Below are positions 50,075-59,155 of a DNA stretch of 64,000 nucleotides, in pieces. This DNA is from Synechococcus sp. AG-679-C18. Lineage in GTDB: Bacteria; Cyanobacteriota; Cyanobacteriia; PCC-6307; Cyanobiaceae. Numbering within the stretch: the stretch's first letter is position 1; each line of letters starts with the position of its first letter. The notes under the pieces were generated by a model. The model was not told the origin of the DNA. It searched no databases and was given only the letters and a program-made list of their open reading frames with translations. The stretch is taken from the NCBI GenBank assembly GCA_003210755.1, contig QCUL01000008.1, positions 1 to 64,000 of the forward strand. Direction: 5' to 3'. A program made the translations under genes and the position numbers.

Positions 50075-52263
50075 GCGTTCACCGCCCCCTGACGTTCACT
50101 GAGCACCAGCGACCGGAAAGCGCCATCGCAATCCAGTAGCTCTTGCGGAGCACCCTGCTCGACAACCGCACCATTGCTCATCACCAGCACTTGGTCGCTG
50201 CGCAGAGCCGCATCGAGGCGATGGGCCACACTCACCACCGTGAGGCCTCGGCGTTTAAGAGCATCGAGCACCCTTGACTGGGTTGCGTTGTCAAGCGCGC
50301 TAGTGGCTTCATCGAGGAGCAGAATTGATGGCTGCCGCAGCAGGGCGCGGCAGAGCTCCAGCCGCTGACGCTCGCCGCCGCTGAGGTCGCTGCCGTTGTC
50401 GTGAAGGCTGCGGGCAAACGACTCCGGATGGCTGTTGATCGTTTGCAAGATCTGGGCATCACTGGCTGCTGTCTCGAGCTCCTCAAGGCTGTAACCCGGG
50501 CGCCAGAGCGTGATGTTGTCGTGCACCGAGGCGTTGAAGATGAACACCTGCTGAGGCACGTAGGCCAGGCTGTCGCGCATGCGGCGATCGCCGTGGCGTT
50601 CCCAACTGACGCCATCAAAAAAGATCTTTCCGGCGCTGGGTTGATAGAGGCCGGCTAGCAGCCGGATGAGTGTGGTCTTGCCGGAGCCACTGCCACCAAC
50701 GATGGCGAGCTGAGAACCGACAGGGATGCGAAGAGACAATGCATCAATGAATGGTGGTGAAACCGGCGTAAAGCCAAAACTCACCGAATCCAATTCGATC
50801 TTTCCCTCCAGATGCCTTGGCTTGGAGTCGGGAGCACTGGTGATGCTGAAACTGCGCACCAGCGGGTCATCGTCGTTCTTGCGTAGATCCTCAAGCCGAC
50901 CGAGGCTCCCGATCAGATGCTGCAAGGTGGCGTTGAGCTGGGGAAGGGTGCTGATCGGCGCGGTGAGCTGACCCTGGAGGAACTGAAAGGCAATCAAGGT
51001 ACCAAGCGACATCTGCCCGGCAATGATCAATAACCCCCCGATGGTGATGATCAGAGCATTGAGGAGAAACGTGCTGCCGCTTGCTGTGATGGTGGCTGTC
51101 GCCATCTGCGCGCCGAGCGCCTGGTTCTGAACAACCACATTGCCGAAACTGCCCTGCCATTGACTCAGGAAGTCGTATTCAAGCCCCGAGGCTTTGAGGG
51201 TTTCGATGTTGTTGATCCCCTGCAGCCCTTTGCCCTGCGCCTTGCCTTGTTCAATTGCCAACTTGCGGTTGGCGTCGTAGCGCTGGTCGGTTAGCCACCA
51301 GTTGAGCAGCAGATTGGCCCCCATCACAATCAGCACAAGAAAGGCGAGCGGGCTGGAGATCACCAACGCCACGATCAGCACCAACAGCCCCACCCAAAGG
51401 CTGAGCCCAAAACGCAGTATTTGGGCCACCACGACCTGGGTGGTTTCCATGCCCAAGAGCATGCGGCTGGCGATCTCTCCTTGAAAGCGTGCTTGGTGGA
51501 AGGCGAAGGTCACCTGGAAGAGCTTGCGGAACAGGTCTGCGGTGAGTCGTTTGGAGAGAAGCAGCTCCATCCGCCTCAACACCAGGAACTGAATGCTCAG
51601 AAGTGCCAGCCATCCCACGATGGTGAGCAGCAGTAGCCAAACAATTGGAATGCCGAAGTAAAGGCGTTGGTTCTGTAGAAAGTCGTCGATGAAGGTCGCC
51701 GTTAATCCGGCCACCAGCAGGGCGAGCACGGCTTGACCGCTACTGACCAGCAGTAATTGCAGCAGTGATGACTTGTAGGGCGCCAGGGTGGCGGGCAGGC
51801 TGAGTAGGGGCGACCGTTCCTTGCCACCAGGACGGAATCCCTCACCAGGCTCGAATTCGATCACGATGCCTGTGAAGCTGTCCAGGAACTCCTCCATCTG
51901 GACCCGGACGCGGCCTTGGGCTGGATCGCTCAGGTAGGCGTGATCATCAGCATCAAAGCCTTCCAGGACGAGAAAGTGGTTGAAGCCCCAAAAAAGGATG
52001 CAGGGGAAACGCCCCTCCTGTCGCAGCGATTCGCTGCTGCAGCGGTAGCCCCGAGCATTTAATCCATAGTTTCTGCCGGCCTGCAGCACCTGCTTGGCAT
52101 TGGATCCATCACGATTAACGCCGCAGGCCTGGCGCAGTTCGCTCAGATCAACAACTTTGCCGAAGTAGGCCAGGATCGTGGCGAGTGAAGCAGCACCACA
52201 TTCGGCAGCCTCGTACTGCAAGCGCGTCCGCGCTTTGACACGCTGTCGATGGAGCCGATTCAT
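50071..52263 (-). CDS. NHLM-type ABC transporter with C39 leader peptidase
   Basis: 730 residues. N-terminal C39 peptidase: Cys22 (AAECGAASLATI), His96 (GFNHFLVLEGF), Asp113 (YLSDPAQG). Six membrane segments about 165-450 and an ATPase with VGGSGSGKTT, DLSGGERQRLELCRAL, ILLLDEATSALD. It should cut precursors after the Gly-Gly site and export the core. Overlaps both neighbours by 4 bp. Confidence 0.95.
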   Translation of the reverse strand: MNRLHRQRVKARTRLQYEAAECGAASLATILAYFGKVVDLSELRQACGVNRDGSNAKQVLQAGRNYGLNARGYRCSSESLRQEGRFPCILFWGFNHFLVLEGFDADDHAYLSDPAQGRVRVQMEEFLDSFTGIVIEFEPGEGFRPGGKERSPLLSLPATLAPYKSSLLQLLLVSSGQAVLALLVAGLTATFIDDFLQNQRLYFGIPIVWLLLLTIVGWLALLSIQFLVLRRMELLLSKRLTADLFRKLFQVTFAFHQARFQGEIASRMLLGMETTQVVVAQILRFGLSLWVGLLVLIVALVISSPLAFLVLIVMGANLLLNWWLTDQRYDANRKLAIEQGKAQGKGLQGINNIETLKASGLEYDFLSQWQGSFGNVVVQNQALGAQMATATITASGSTFLLNALIITIGGLLIIAGQMSLGTLIAFQFLQGQLTAPISTLPQLNATLQHLIGSLGRLEDLRKNDDDPLVRSFSITSAPDSKPRHLEGKIELDSVSFGFTPVSPPFIDALSLRIPVGSQLAIVGGSGSGKTTLIRLLAGLYQPSAGKIFFDGVSWERHGDRRMRDSLAYVPQQVFIFNASVHDNITLWRPGYSLEELETAASDAQILQTINSHPESFARSLHDNGSDLSGGERQRLELCRALLRQPSILLLDEATSALDNATQSRVLDALKRRGLTVVSVAHRLDAALRSDQVLVMSNGAVVEQGAPQELLDCDGAFRSLVLSERQGAVNA

Positions 52264-53666
52264 GGCGCGGTTGTTGCTGGTGCCTCGGCATCGGGCGGCT
52301 GAGGTGGGGACCAGCCCAAGAAACGACGCATGGCCGGCAGAACCAACTCGATAGGAGCCACCTTGCGCGTGGTGATCTCAACCTCGAGACGATCGCCAGG
52401 GGTCGGAGGGAATGGCAAGTCTCCGCGGGAGGTCCACTCATAACCCCCGGTGTTGCGGGCACCTTTCGCCTTGGCCTGCTTCAGCTTCAGCACCGCCAGG
52501 GTCGGTACTGGTTCCAGCTTCATAATCTCCTGGGCTAAGGACTCCACCCCGATCCTGGCGGTCACGTGATCTTGTGAGCTGGGGATCTTGGCCATTGACA
52601 CCACTTCAGCGCGGATGCCGCCCACTTCAGAGCGCTTGTAACCAGATGGTGTGACGATGGCGGGCATTCCGGGAAACACCTGGGCCATTTCTTTGCTGCT
52701 GAGAAACAGGGGCACCAGAGAGATGTCGTTGAGAGCATCGGAACTGAGTTCAAGCACTGCTTGCCCTTGTCTCACGGTTTCACCATCATTGGGAATCACC
52801 TGGGAGAGATACATGTTTCGACTAGCAAAGATCATTTCCTTGTCGATCAATAAGGCCAGCTCATTGCGAAGACTCTGACTGGCCTTGTCCATTTCATTGC
52901 TGAGGCGAATCAGCTCGTTTTTGTTATTTAGAATTCTCGAACGAATGCTTTCAACATTCGCTTGCTCCTGCAGGATCGATGCTGTTGAGACAAAGCCTTG
53001 GACCTCCAGTTTCAGCATCTGTTGCAGGTAGTCCTGGCGACTGTTGAGTTCGCGCTGGAGAATCCTCTGTTTGTTGCTGATGTTCTGCTCCTTGGCCTTG
53101 TTGTCTCGCAGCGTATTTCGCAATTGGTCAAGCGAGCTTTGTAGACGCTCTTGATTGACTCCGGACTTAATCCAAAGCATCAAAGTGCCTGAGCGAATGC
53201 TCCGGCCGTAGAGCACATCTTTCATGTTCTCTGTAAAGCGTTCTGCGGTGGATTCCCCGGCCTCTTCGCTTCTGGCGATTTGGCTGGTCTTCATTACGCC
53301 TTCGCTGGCCTGGAGCACCGCTGTGGCGAGCCCTCGGACCTGTACGTCGCTGAGTCGATCTGGTCGCTGATGAAATGCCAGCGCGTAACGATGCCAGTCG
53401 ACGGTTGGGCGGTTGAAAATCCAATGCGCGGTTCCACTGGTCTCACTGAGAGTCCGGTTGACCGTGCTCACAGGCAACAGCACTCCTGTCCCACGCACGC
53501 TGATGGGGATGCGAGCCAGAATGGTCCAAAAACCAACGCCCCCGGCAATCAACAATCCCAGCAGCATGGTGAGCCGCAGCGGCGGGGTGAGCAGGGTGAT
53601 GGGTCCGTTTTGATCGCCGACCCGGCGCCGGTTCTTCAGGGCTCGTTGCGTGAACAGCTCTGTCAT
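52260..53666 (-). CDS. HlyD-family periplasmic adaptor of the lanthipeptide exporter
   Basis: 468 residues: one N-terminal membrane segment (about 30-52), long coiled-coil hairpin about 165-290, then the beta-barrel part (SQVIPNDGETVRQGQAVLEL). NHLM-type membrane fusion protein linking the ABC exporter to the TolC-like protein. 4-bp overlaps on both sides. Confidence 0.9.
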   Translation of the reverse strand: MTELFTQRALKNRRRVGDQNGPITLLTPPLRLTMLLGLLIAGGVGFWTILARIPISVRGTGVLLPVSTVNRTLSETSGTAHWIFNRPTVDWHRYALAFHQRPDRLSDVQVRGLATAVLQASEGVMKTSQIARSEEAGESTAERFTENMKDVLYGRSIRSGTLMLWIKSGVNQERLQSSLDQLRNTLRDNKAKEQNISNKQRILQRELNSRQDYLQQMLKLEVQGFVSTASILQEQANVESIRSRILNNKNELIRLSNEMDKASQSLRNELALLIDKEMIFASRNMYLSQVIPNDGETVRQGQAVLELSSDALNDISLVPLFLSSKEMAQVFPGMPAIVTPSGYKRSEVGGIRAEVVSMAKIPSSQDHVTARIGVESLAQEIMKLEPVPTLAVLKLKQAKAKGARNTGGYEWTSRGDLPFPPTPGDRLEVEITTRKVAPIELVLPAMRRFLGWSPPQPPDAEAPATTAP

Positions 53667-55351
53667 GGCGCAGCTCCACTAGATATGGGTGTAGCGGATT
53701 GCTGGTCGTTGCGCATTAGCTTGACGCGGTCTTGAAGTTCTTGTTGCGTCTCTGCTGGCCAGGTAGCTGAGTACCGATAAAGCTCGGAAATTGCGTTGTT
53801 GTATCCCAAAATGGCTTCTGATCGCTGGCGAGACGCACGAGAGAGTTGCTCAATGGTCTGAACGACGCTTGTGATGTCACCGATGCCAACTTCAAAACGG
53901 GCGCGCGAGGCCTCCTGGGCCAGCTGGGCGCTCTGATAAGCCTGCTCGGCACTCTCAACGGCAACCAGTGCTGTCTTCATCTGACCGTAACTAGAACGCA
54001 CTTGCTTCACCACTTGAAATTCGGTGCTGGCTGCTTGAGCGCGCTGCTGGCGTGATTGGGCCCTTGCTACTTGTGAATTGGCCGCTTGCACACCGCCGTC
54101 AAAGATCGACCAATTAAACCCGATACCTACAGCTGCTGACCAATCCCTATTGCGTGCATAAGAGCGTCCAGGGTCCTCGGAAACGAGTACAGATTCGTAG
54201 CCATTCCAACCATAAAGATTGCCTGAAGCAATCAGGGAAAAGACAGGCAAGTAAGAACGGATCGCAGCCACAGCTGACCATTCAGCTGATTCTGCAGCGG
54301 CCAGGCTGCCGAGGATTTCTTCCCGTTGTTTCAGTGCAACTGAGATCGTGTCATCTAACGGCAGTGCCCACATCCCCTGTAGGCCAGCTCGATCAGCAGG
54401 AATCGCCAGTTGATCTCGAGGTAACGCAAGAGCCTGAGATAGATCTGCCGACTGGTTAATGTAATTTCTGGTGTAAAAAATTAGCTGATTGAGCTCAGAA
54501 AACAACTGAGAGCGCGTTTGCTCAAGCTCAAGGACAGTAACCATTCCTATATTTTTTTGTGCCTCGAGAATATCGAGCTGATTTTTATTGATATCGTAAA
54601 TCTGCTGGAAACTATCGATTAATTGCTGGGTACTTTGAAGCGAGAAATAAGTCTTTTCAATATCAAGAATCAAGTTGCGAGCACTCACGTCAAAAAGAAA
54701 TTTTTGCTGCGCAAGCGCACTCTCGGCAGCATTAATGTTGGGCTGACGAGTTGGATCAATGAAATTCCAACTTGCAACAACTCCCGGCTGGATGACTGTT
54801 TGCTCGGATTTGTATGCCTGTTTACGACTTTGCTCTAGCTCCTGCAACTGCTTGGATGAAGCACCATAATTATCGTTCACATAGGTGTTCCAACTAACGC
54901 CTACGAAAGGATTTCCATTTTGTAGCTGAAGGGTTGGATACCATTGCCGCTTGACAGCGATTAGTTCCCATTCAAATTGCTGAATTGTGCTGTAAATCCT
55001 AATTAGTTCGGGGTTATTTTGAAGGCCAGCAGCAACTGCAGCTGTCAAACTAATAGGGCGCGCTTTAGATTTGATTTGCTCTTGAAGTTTTTTTAGCTCA
55101 GAGACAATACGCCCAGACTGGACTTTTTTTGAGGACGTGATATTCGCTGTTTCGCGATCTGGCCATGATTTTAATTCATTTGCATGTGCATTTAGGGCCA
55201 GGGCGCTAAAAAGGTGCGACAGAATTAATACAAGCGTAAAAACGTAACGACAATCAAGTGTTTGAGGATTGCTTATCCCTGTAGCAAGAGTTTTGTCGAG
55301 ATAAATGCTTTTGGTATTTATTTTAATTAAAACCCGCTTCTTTCTTGGCAT
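53663..55351 (-). CDS. TolC-like outer membrane efflux protein
   Basis: 562 residues. Signal-like segment about 36-57 (VFTLVLILSHLFSALALNAHA), then two OEP repeats rich in coiled coil (LDILEAQKNIGMVTVLELEQTRSQL and RARFEVGIGDITSVVQTIEQLSRA). Gives a full path across the outer membrane. First gene of the export operon; the start and upstream region are AT-richer than the rest. Confidence 0.9.
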   Translation of the reverse strand: MPRKKRVLIKINTKSIYLDKTLATGISNPQTLDCRYVFTLVLILSHLFSALALNAHANELKSWPDRETANITSSKKVQSGRIVSELKKLQEQIKSKARPISLTAAVAAGLQNNPELIRIYSTIQQFEWELIAVKRQWYPTLQLQNGNPFVGVSWNTYVNDNYGASSKQLQELEQSRKQAYKSEQTVIQPGVVASWNFIDPTRQPNINAAESALAQQKFLFDVSARNLILDIEKTYFSLQSTQQLIDSFQQIYDINKNQLDILEAQKNIGMVTVLELEQTRSQLFSELNQLIFYTRNYINQSADLSQALALPRDQLAIPADRAGLQGMWALPLDDTISVALKQREEILGSLAAAESAEWSAVAAIRSYLPVFSLIASGNLYGWNGYESVLVSEDPGRSYARNRDWSAAVGIGFNWSIFDGGVQAANSQVARAQSRQQRAQAASTEFQVVKQVRSSYGQMKTALVAVESAEQAYQSAQLAQEASRARFEVGIGDITSVVQTIEQLSRASRQRSEAILGYNNAISELYRYSATWPAETQQELQDRVKLMRNDQQSATPISSGAAP

Positions 55352-55450
55352 CAGAAGATTAGCAAGTCTAGTCTTTAATTATTGTATCTGGAAATTTAGA
55401 TGATTGCTCGGAATATATCCAGTTCTGTGTTTGTCTTTGATCGCCTGAGA

Positions 55451-55786
55451 TTATGGGCCGGGTGGAGTCCGACAATGTGGATATTTATTATGGTCGATCG
55501 TGTCTGCATTGACTGTTGGCCCGCAAATCCAATCCATATTAATGCCAGCAACTACTACCCCTTTGGAATTATTTATGCCTCCGCCTACTACGCCCTCTAG
55601 TTCTCCATCAGAAAGCACTTCTGGCGGAGATTCAATATTCTGAATTTCATTGGCAGAGATCGTGAATCCAGCAGCTTTTGCGATCTCTGAGATGGCATCA
55701 GCATTCTCTGCTTTTTTGAGCTTTTCTTGGAGGCTGGCGTCAGCTTTGACTTTCTCCAGGAAGGCTTTGAGTTACTCTTCTGACAT
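55451..55786 (-). pseudogene. Nif11-leader precursor, TAA at codon 5
   Basis: ATG 55786 gives MSEE then TAA (CAA to TAA, a single change), and then an intact leader (LKAFLEKVKADASLQEKLKKAENAD, EIAKAAGFTISANEI, LSDGELEGVVGGG). Core of about 42 residues: INNSKGVVVAGINMDWICG.. with a second Cys in PHCRTPPGP. No in-frame replacement start close by. One reversion would restore it. Confidence 0.85.
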
Positions 55787-55799
55787 CAGGCGGCAGGCA

Positions 55800-55920
55800 C
55801 GGTAAGCTGGCCTATTTTTACCTGCTTTAGAGGTTTCGTCACCGCTGCCTGTAAAATTCCTGCGGCTCAGGCTCGGTACCACGCGGCAGGCGATGGGTGA
55901 TCCAGCTGAGGCAGCAGCGA
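55800..55920. repeat. Precursor 5' flank resembling 44143-44260
   Basis: Upstream of the TAA precursor; shares TTTCGTCACCGC, the GCGGCTCAGGCTC block and ATCCAGCTGAGGCAG-like block with the flank of the precursor at 43900. Indicates that promoters were copied along with leaders. Confidence 0.55.
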
Positions 55921-56062
55921 CAAAGAGCCGAACCAACTCAAGAAAGGCCCTGCCATTCCTGCAACCCCCAAGTGGAAGTTCAGCGGTTAATTCGTTCCAA
56001 TAAGAAAGCCCCCGCCGAAATAGGGGGCTGGAGATTGTTTACGCCTAAAGTGCTGATATTGA

Positions 56063-56410
56063 CTATTTTTTTATGCTGTCGCGCATAATCTTGTCCTGCA
56101 AATGGCCTCCAGAAAGCCCGTCAATAAGAAGAAGCGGAACTGAGGTGAAGTCGCTTGAAATATATGTGACTTCTGCCAGTGATGCCAAGATAGCATTTCC
56201 CCCAGTTACAGCCTCTAGTTGATCATCAGTTAGACCCTCTTTTGCTGCCAAATCACCAGCAGAAATAACGAAGCCGGCTTCTTTCGCGATCGAAACAACA
56301 TCTTCAGAGGCTAGTTGACCATCCGGTATTACAGCTGCTTTGAGCTTCTCCTGAAGGCTGGAATCAACTTTGACCTTCTCTAGGAAGGCTTTGAGTTGCT
56401 CTTCTGACAT
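56063..56410 (-). CDS. Nif11-leader precursor with Cys-free core
   Basis: 115 residues, intact. Leader MSEEQLKAFLEKVKVDSSLQEKLKAA with a short insert, IAKEAGFVISAGDL, LTDDQLEAVTGG. Core NAILASLAEVTYISSDFTSV.. has many Ser/Thr but no Cys, so it cannot form lanthionine by itself. May be dehydrated only, act as a partner peptide, or be unmodified. Confidence 0.87.
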   Translation of the reverse strand: MSEEQLKAFLEKVKVDSSLQEKLKAAVIPDGQLASEDVVSIAKEAGFVISAGDLAAKEGLTDDQLEAVTGGNAILASLAEVTYISSDFTSVPLLLIDGLSGGHLQDKIMRDSIKK

Positions 56411-56551
56411 CAGGTGCTCAGCGCGTAAGGCTTTTATAGCAAGGACGTGCCGCAGCTTCTATACCTCTTTTTAGTATCTGATTACGAGAGAAGCATTTCT
56501 GAAGAAATGGGGCAAATAGTCTTGCCGCCTCTCCTTAAGTAATTAATTGTT

Positions 56552-56845
56552 TCACCAAGGCTGATGACCTTGGTCCTTTGAATTTTGAACCATTCCTACT
56601 ACATTATCAGTAATATTTTCCTTGAACCAAGCTCCAAGGTCTTGGCCACCACCACTTAAGCCAGCCAGCTCTTCTTCTGAAATCTCTGATTGAGCTTTCT
56701 TCAAGTCATCGGCAGAAATCACAAAGCCCGCAGCTTTGGCAATCGCCACGGCAGCATCGGCATCCGCAGCTGATTTGAGCTTCTCCTGAAGGCTACTGTC
56801 GTCTTTGACCTTTTCTAGAAAGGCTTTGAGTTGCTCTTCTGACAG
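56552..56845 (-). CDS. Nif11-leader precursor with CTG in place of ATG, Cys-free core
   Basis: The full leader SEEQLKAFLEKVKDDSSLQE.. lines up from codon 2, but the start codon is CTG at 56843-56845. The frame is otherwise clean to the stop (97 residues). Core after SGGG: QDLGAWFKENITDNVVGMVQ.. ending GHQPW, with no Cys. An internal GTG at 56749 would drop half the leader. Either a weak CTG start or a silenced gene. Confidence 0.75.
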   Translation of the reverse strand: MSEEQLKAFLEKVKDDSSLQEKLKSAADADAAVAIAKAAGFVISADDLKKAQSEISEEELAGLSGGGQDLGAWFKENITDNVVGMVQNSKDQGHQPW

Positions 56846-56911
56846 CAGGCCACAAACCAGCTGAACATCTCAACTATCGCAAGTCTTGGGCTTTTTGTCA
56901 GCGGCGGCGGA
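56846..56911. repeat. Precursor 5' flank, copy 1
   Basis: 66 bp nearly identical to 61693-61758 (about four differences), including CGCAAGTCTTGGGCTTTTTG. Both lie right upstream of a precursor start. A 20-bp block just beyond (56926-56945) is identical to 59844-59863. Confidence 0.8.
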
Positions 56912-57005
56912 GCATGGATCAGGCGTCAGTCCGCGCATGATGCCGGGCTTTTTGGAGCCGTGCCCGCAATTGCAATGCTGGTCAATATCACACGTACTTA
57001 AGGCA

Positions 57006-57431
57006 CCATCTGGCTTGGCCTTGCCTGAAAGTCAGAGAGTCTTTGTGGCCCAAGAATGTCTCCTGCCCGATGGCTAGCCCGCTCTGCAGAAGACCCGGAG
57101 GCAGATTAGATATAAAGACGCTATTGCTCTTGGGTTTCTGCTCAAGCGCTGCAGGTGGACGGTGGCTGAGGCTGCTTGGTAGGTCCGCTTAGTGTTCGAC
57201 CTCAAGCAAAGCCTCGACATCAAAAAATACTGCATCTAAAATAGAGATATAAAACTGGGTTCTACAGATCTAAAATGACTTTATCCACGGTACTTGTTTA
57301 TATTTCCATACCCTTTGTGCTAGTAACCCTGTACTTCGGTACAAGGAATGGTTTTTACAATACAGATAAGTATGACGGAGATGGAACCGCCCATAAAGTT
57401 CTGAAGTGACTCATAGAAAAGGAAAGCGATA
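57006..57431. other. Spacer
   Basis: About 425 bp without a supported gene; likely promoter region of the small exported protein that follows. Confidence 0.4.
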
Positions 57432-57770
57432 ATGACCCACGTCCTTCTGGCATTGATGGCAATCGGATGTTTACCAGTAATTGCAGAGGACAGGAGCGCA
57501 TCGTGGCCTTTGGAGATAGAGGGGCCAGCCGTGCACAAGTGCCTGATAACAGAGGAAATATCCCCTTATCCAAGTACCTCATTTTGGGTGAGTGGATTAG
57601 GAGAGAATGACGCTGACGGGAATGAATCCCTCGATTCGGTAGAACCTCCTGCGAGTTTCGAATATGTAGAAGATCTGGATGAGTACGAAGAGGAGCACGT
57701 GCTTGCAGCGAGTAAAAAGAAAATCACTGTCGCGTATCACGAATACGGGGGTATTTGCACCTTCGAATAG
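57432..57770 (+). CDS. Small exported acidic protein
   Basis: 112 residues: signal peptide MTHVLLALMAIGCLPVIAE, then an acidic body (EDLDEYEEEH) and YGGICTFE at the end. Two mature Cys. One of few plus-strand genes among the precursors. Function unknown; not a Nif11-type precursor. Confidence 0.5.
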   Translation: MTHVLLALMAIGCLPVIAEDRSASWPLEIEGPAVHKCLITEEISPYPSTSFWVSGLGENDADGNESLDSVEPPASFEYVEDLDEYEEEHVLAASKKKITVAYHEYGGICTFE

Positions 57771-57852
57771 GGAAGCATAAGATCAGATCTAAAAAGCTGA
57801 ATACGTTGCAGGTCAGAAAAACGTTGTTGATGTAACCCCAATCCTTAACTGA

Positions 57853-58005
57853 ATGACGCCAAGTCCACGAAATCAAAACAGATACCCGCGCATCAGATTC
57901 TGGTGTCGTGGATCAATTGCAATCAGCGCCAGAGATCGCATTGACCAAATTCTTGATCAAAGACCAGTAGATGCAAGGTCAATGGTCAAAGAGTGGGTCA
58001 TCTAA
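57853..58005 (+). CDS. Possible 50-residue basic protein
   Basis: MTPSPRNQNRYPRIRFWCRG and RDRIDQILDQRPVDARSMVK form a coherent, Arg-rich frame ending in TAA. No ribosome site is obvious and no family recognised, so this is tentative. Confidence 0.3.
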   Translation: MTPSPRNQNRYPRIRFWCRGSIAISARDRIDQILDQRPVDARSMVKEWVI

Positions 58006-58080
58006 CTCCAAGTTCTGTGCCGAAGACCAGTGACTATCGACGGTTTAGAGGGACATCCGACATCTGCTCTTGAACCAACG

Positions 58081-58213
58081 CCAGGGAGTCGGAGTTGATT
58101 GCTGCAGCTGAATGAATATTGGCCGGAGTTGCTAGTTGATAGCAGTATTGATTACTAATTAAGGCTTGACTATCTCTGCTCAACTGCGCTCAATCGTGCC
58201 AGGTATTGGAGTC
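58081..58213. repeat. Precursor-flank repeat, copy B
   Basis: Counterpart of 43624-43757 in the same orientation. Lies downstream of the degenerate precursor at 58331. Together the two copies enclose lanM and the export operon, so recombination between them would delete the modification and export genes. Confidence 0.75.
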
Positions 58214-58330
58214 TGAATTTTTGGGGTTGTTGGCTTAGGAAATAAAAATACTTCGTCAATGTAGGGGGTGAATTTTCTTGGCCGTCCACTACCACGCTAA
58301 GTTTTTAGACATCTCTATGTGACATTGAGC

Positions 58331-58550
58331 TCATTTGCGAGGGCCTTGCTCACTCCCAATAACCTTCGCCAATGCTCTTTCAGCGAATTCTTCTGATTGA
58401 GCTTTCTTCAAATCGTAAGTAGAAATCAAAAAACCTACAATATTGACAATTTCGACAGCAGCATCAAAATAGGAGCTGCATTTAATTTCGTCTGAAGATT
58501 AGTATTGTCTTTGCTTTTTCGAGGAAGAATTTGAGTTGTTCTTCTGATAT
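58331..58550 (-). pseudogene. Degenerate Nif11-leader precursor
   Basis: ISEEQLKFFLEKAK with ATA in place of ATG (58548-58550), a frameshift after codon 14 (NLQTKLNAA continues in another frame), then GFLISTYDLKKAQSEEF in a further frame, and no Gly-Gly site. An old, decayed copy. Confidence 0.75.
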
Positions 58551-58651
58551 TGATAGAATCAAATTCTAATTCAAGGAACCAATAAATGGCTATATACATA
58601 GTCTGGCTATGCCAGCAACGTTGGTTGACAATGGTGTAAAACAATAAGCTA

Positions 58652-58906
58652 TTATCTTCTGTGACCAACGCAATTAGGCATGTGATCTCCACCCATTGTG
58701 GGGTAAATGCCTCCAGACACGCCTTCCAGCTCTTTTTCTGAAAGATCTAATTGAGTGTTCTTCAAATCCTCAACAGAAAACATAAAACCTTCATCTTTAG
58801 CTATTGAAACTATTGCATGCTCGTCAGAGACTGCTTTGAGCTTCTCTTGAAGGCTCGAGTTGCATTTGACTTTTTCCAGGAAAGCTTTGAGCTGTTCTTC
58901 TGGCAT
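58652..58906 (-). CDS. Nif11-leader lanthipeptide precursor, one-ring core
   Basis: 84 residues, intact, starting MPEEQLKAFLEKVKCNSSLQEKLKAV. SIAKDEGFMFSVEDL and LSEKELEGVSGG complete the leader. Core IYPTMGGDHMPNCVGHRR has one Thr and one Cys eight residues apart, so a single methyllanthionine ring is possible. The leader itself contains a Cys at residue 15, which is unusual. Confidence 0.88.
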   Translation of the reverse strand: MPEEQLKAFLEKVKCNSSLQEKLKAVSDEHAIVSIAKDEGFMFSVEDLKNTQLDLSEKELEGVSGGIYPTMGGDHMPNCVGHRR

Positions 58907-59155
58907 GGGGATGGCAAGAAATCAATAGGCTAACTCTAGTCACATACAGCAGATTTGTCAGCCCTAATCCAGGCGCCATCCAGATTAGTCTTGTCGGGAA
59001 TGCGGAATTGCTTGTCTCCCATTACATAAATATTAGCAAAAACTTCTAACTAAGAGCAGGATCGTTTAGCGGTCAATCCTTAACAACTTTCCTTGGCTGC
59101 GCTTAATAATGCAAAGCAATGAATATTTTCCAGCTAATATCTATGATTATTTTCA

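Noticed and set aside
55400-55600. 66-codon plus-strand frame
   Set aside because: It is antisense to the core of the TAA-broken precursor, whose leader is unmistakable.
56886-57077. 63-codon plus-strand frame in the precursor flank
   Set aside because: Overlaps the repeated upstream flank; the matching copy at 61.7 kb does not keep the frame.
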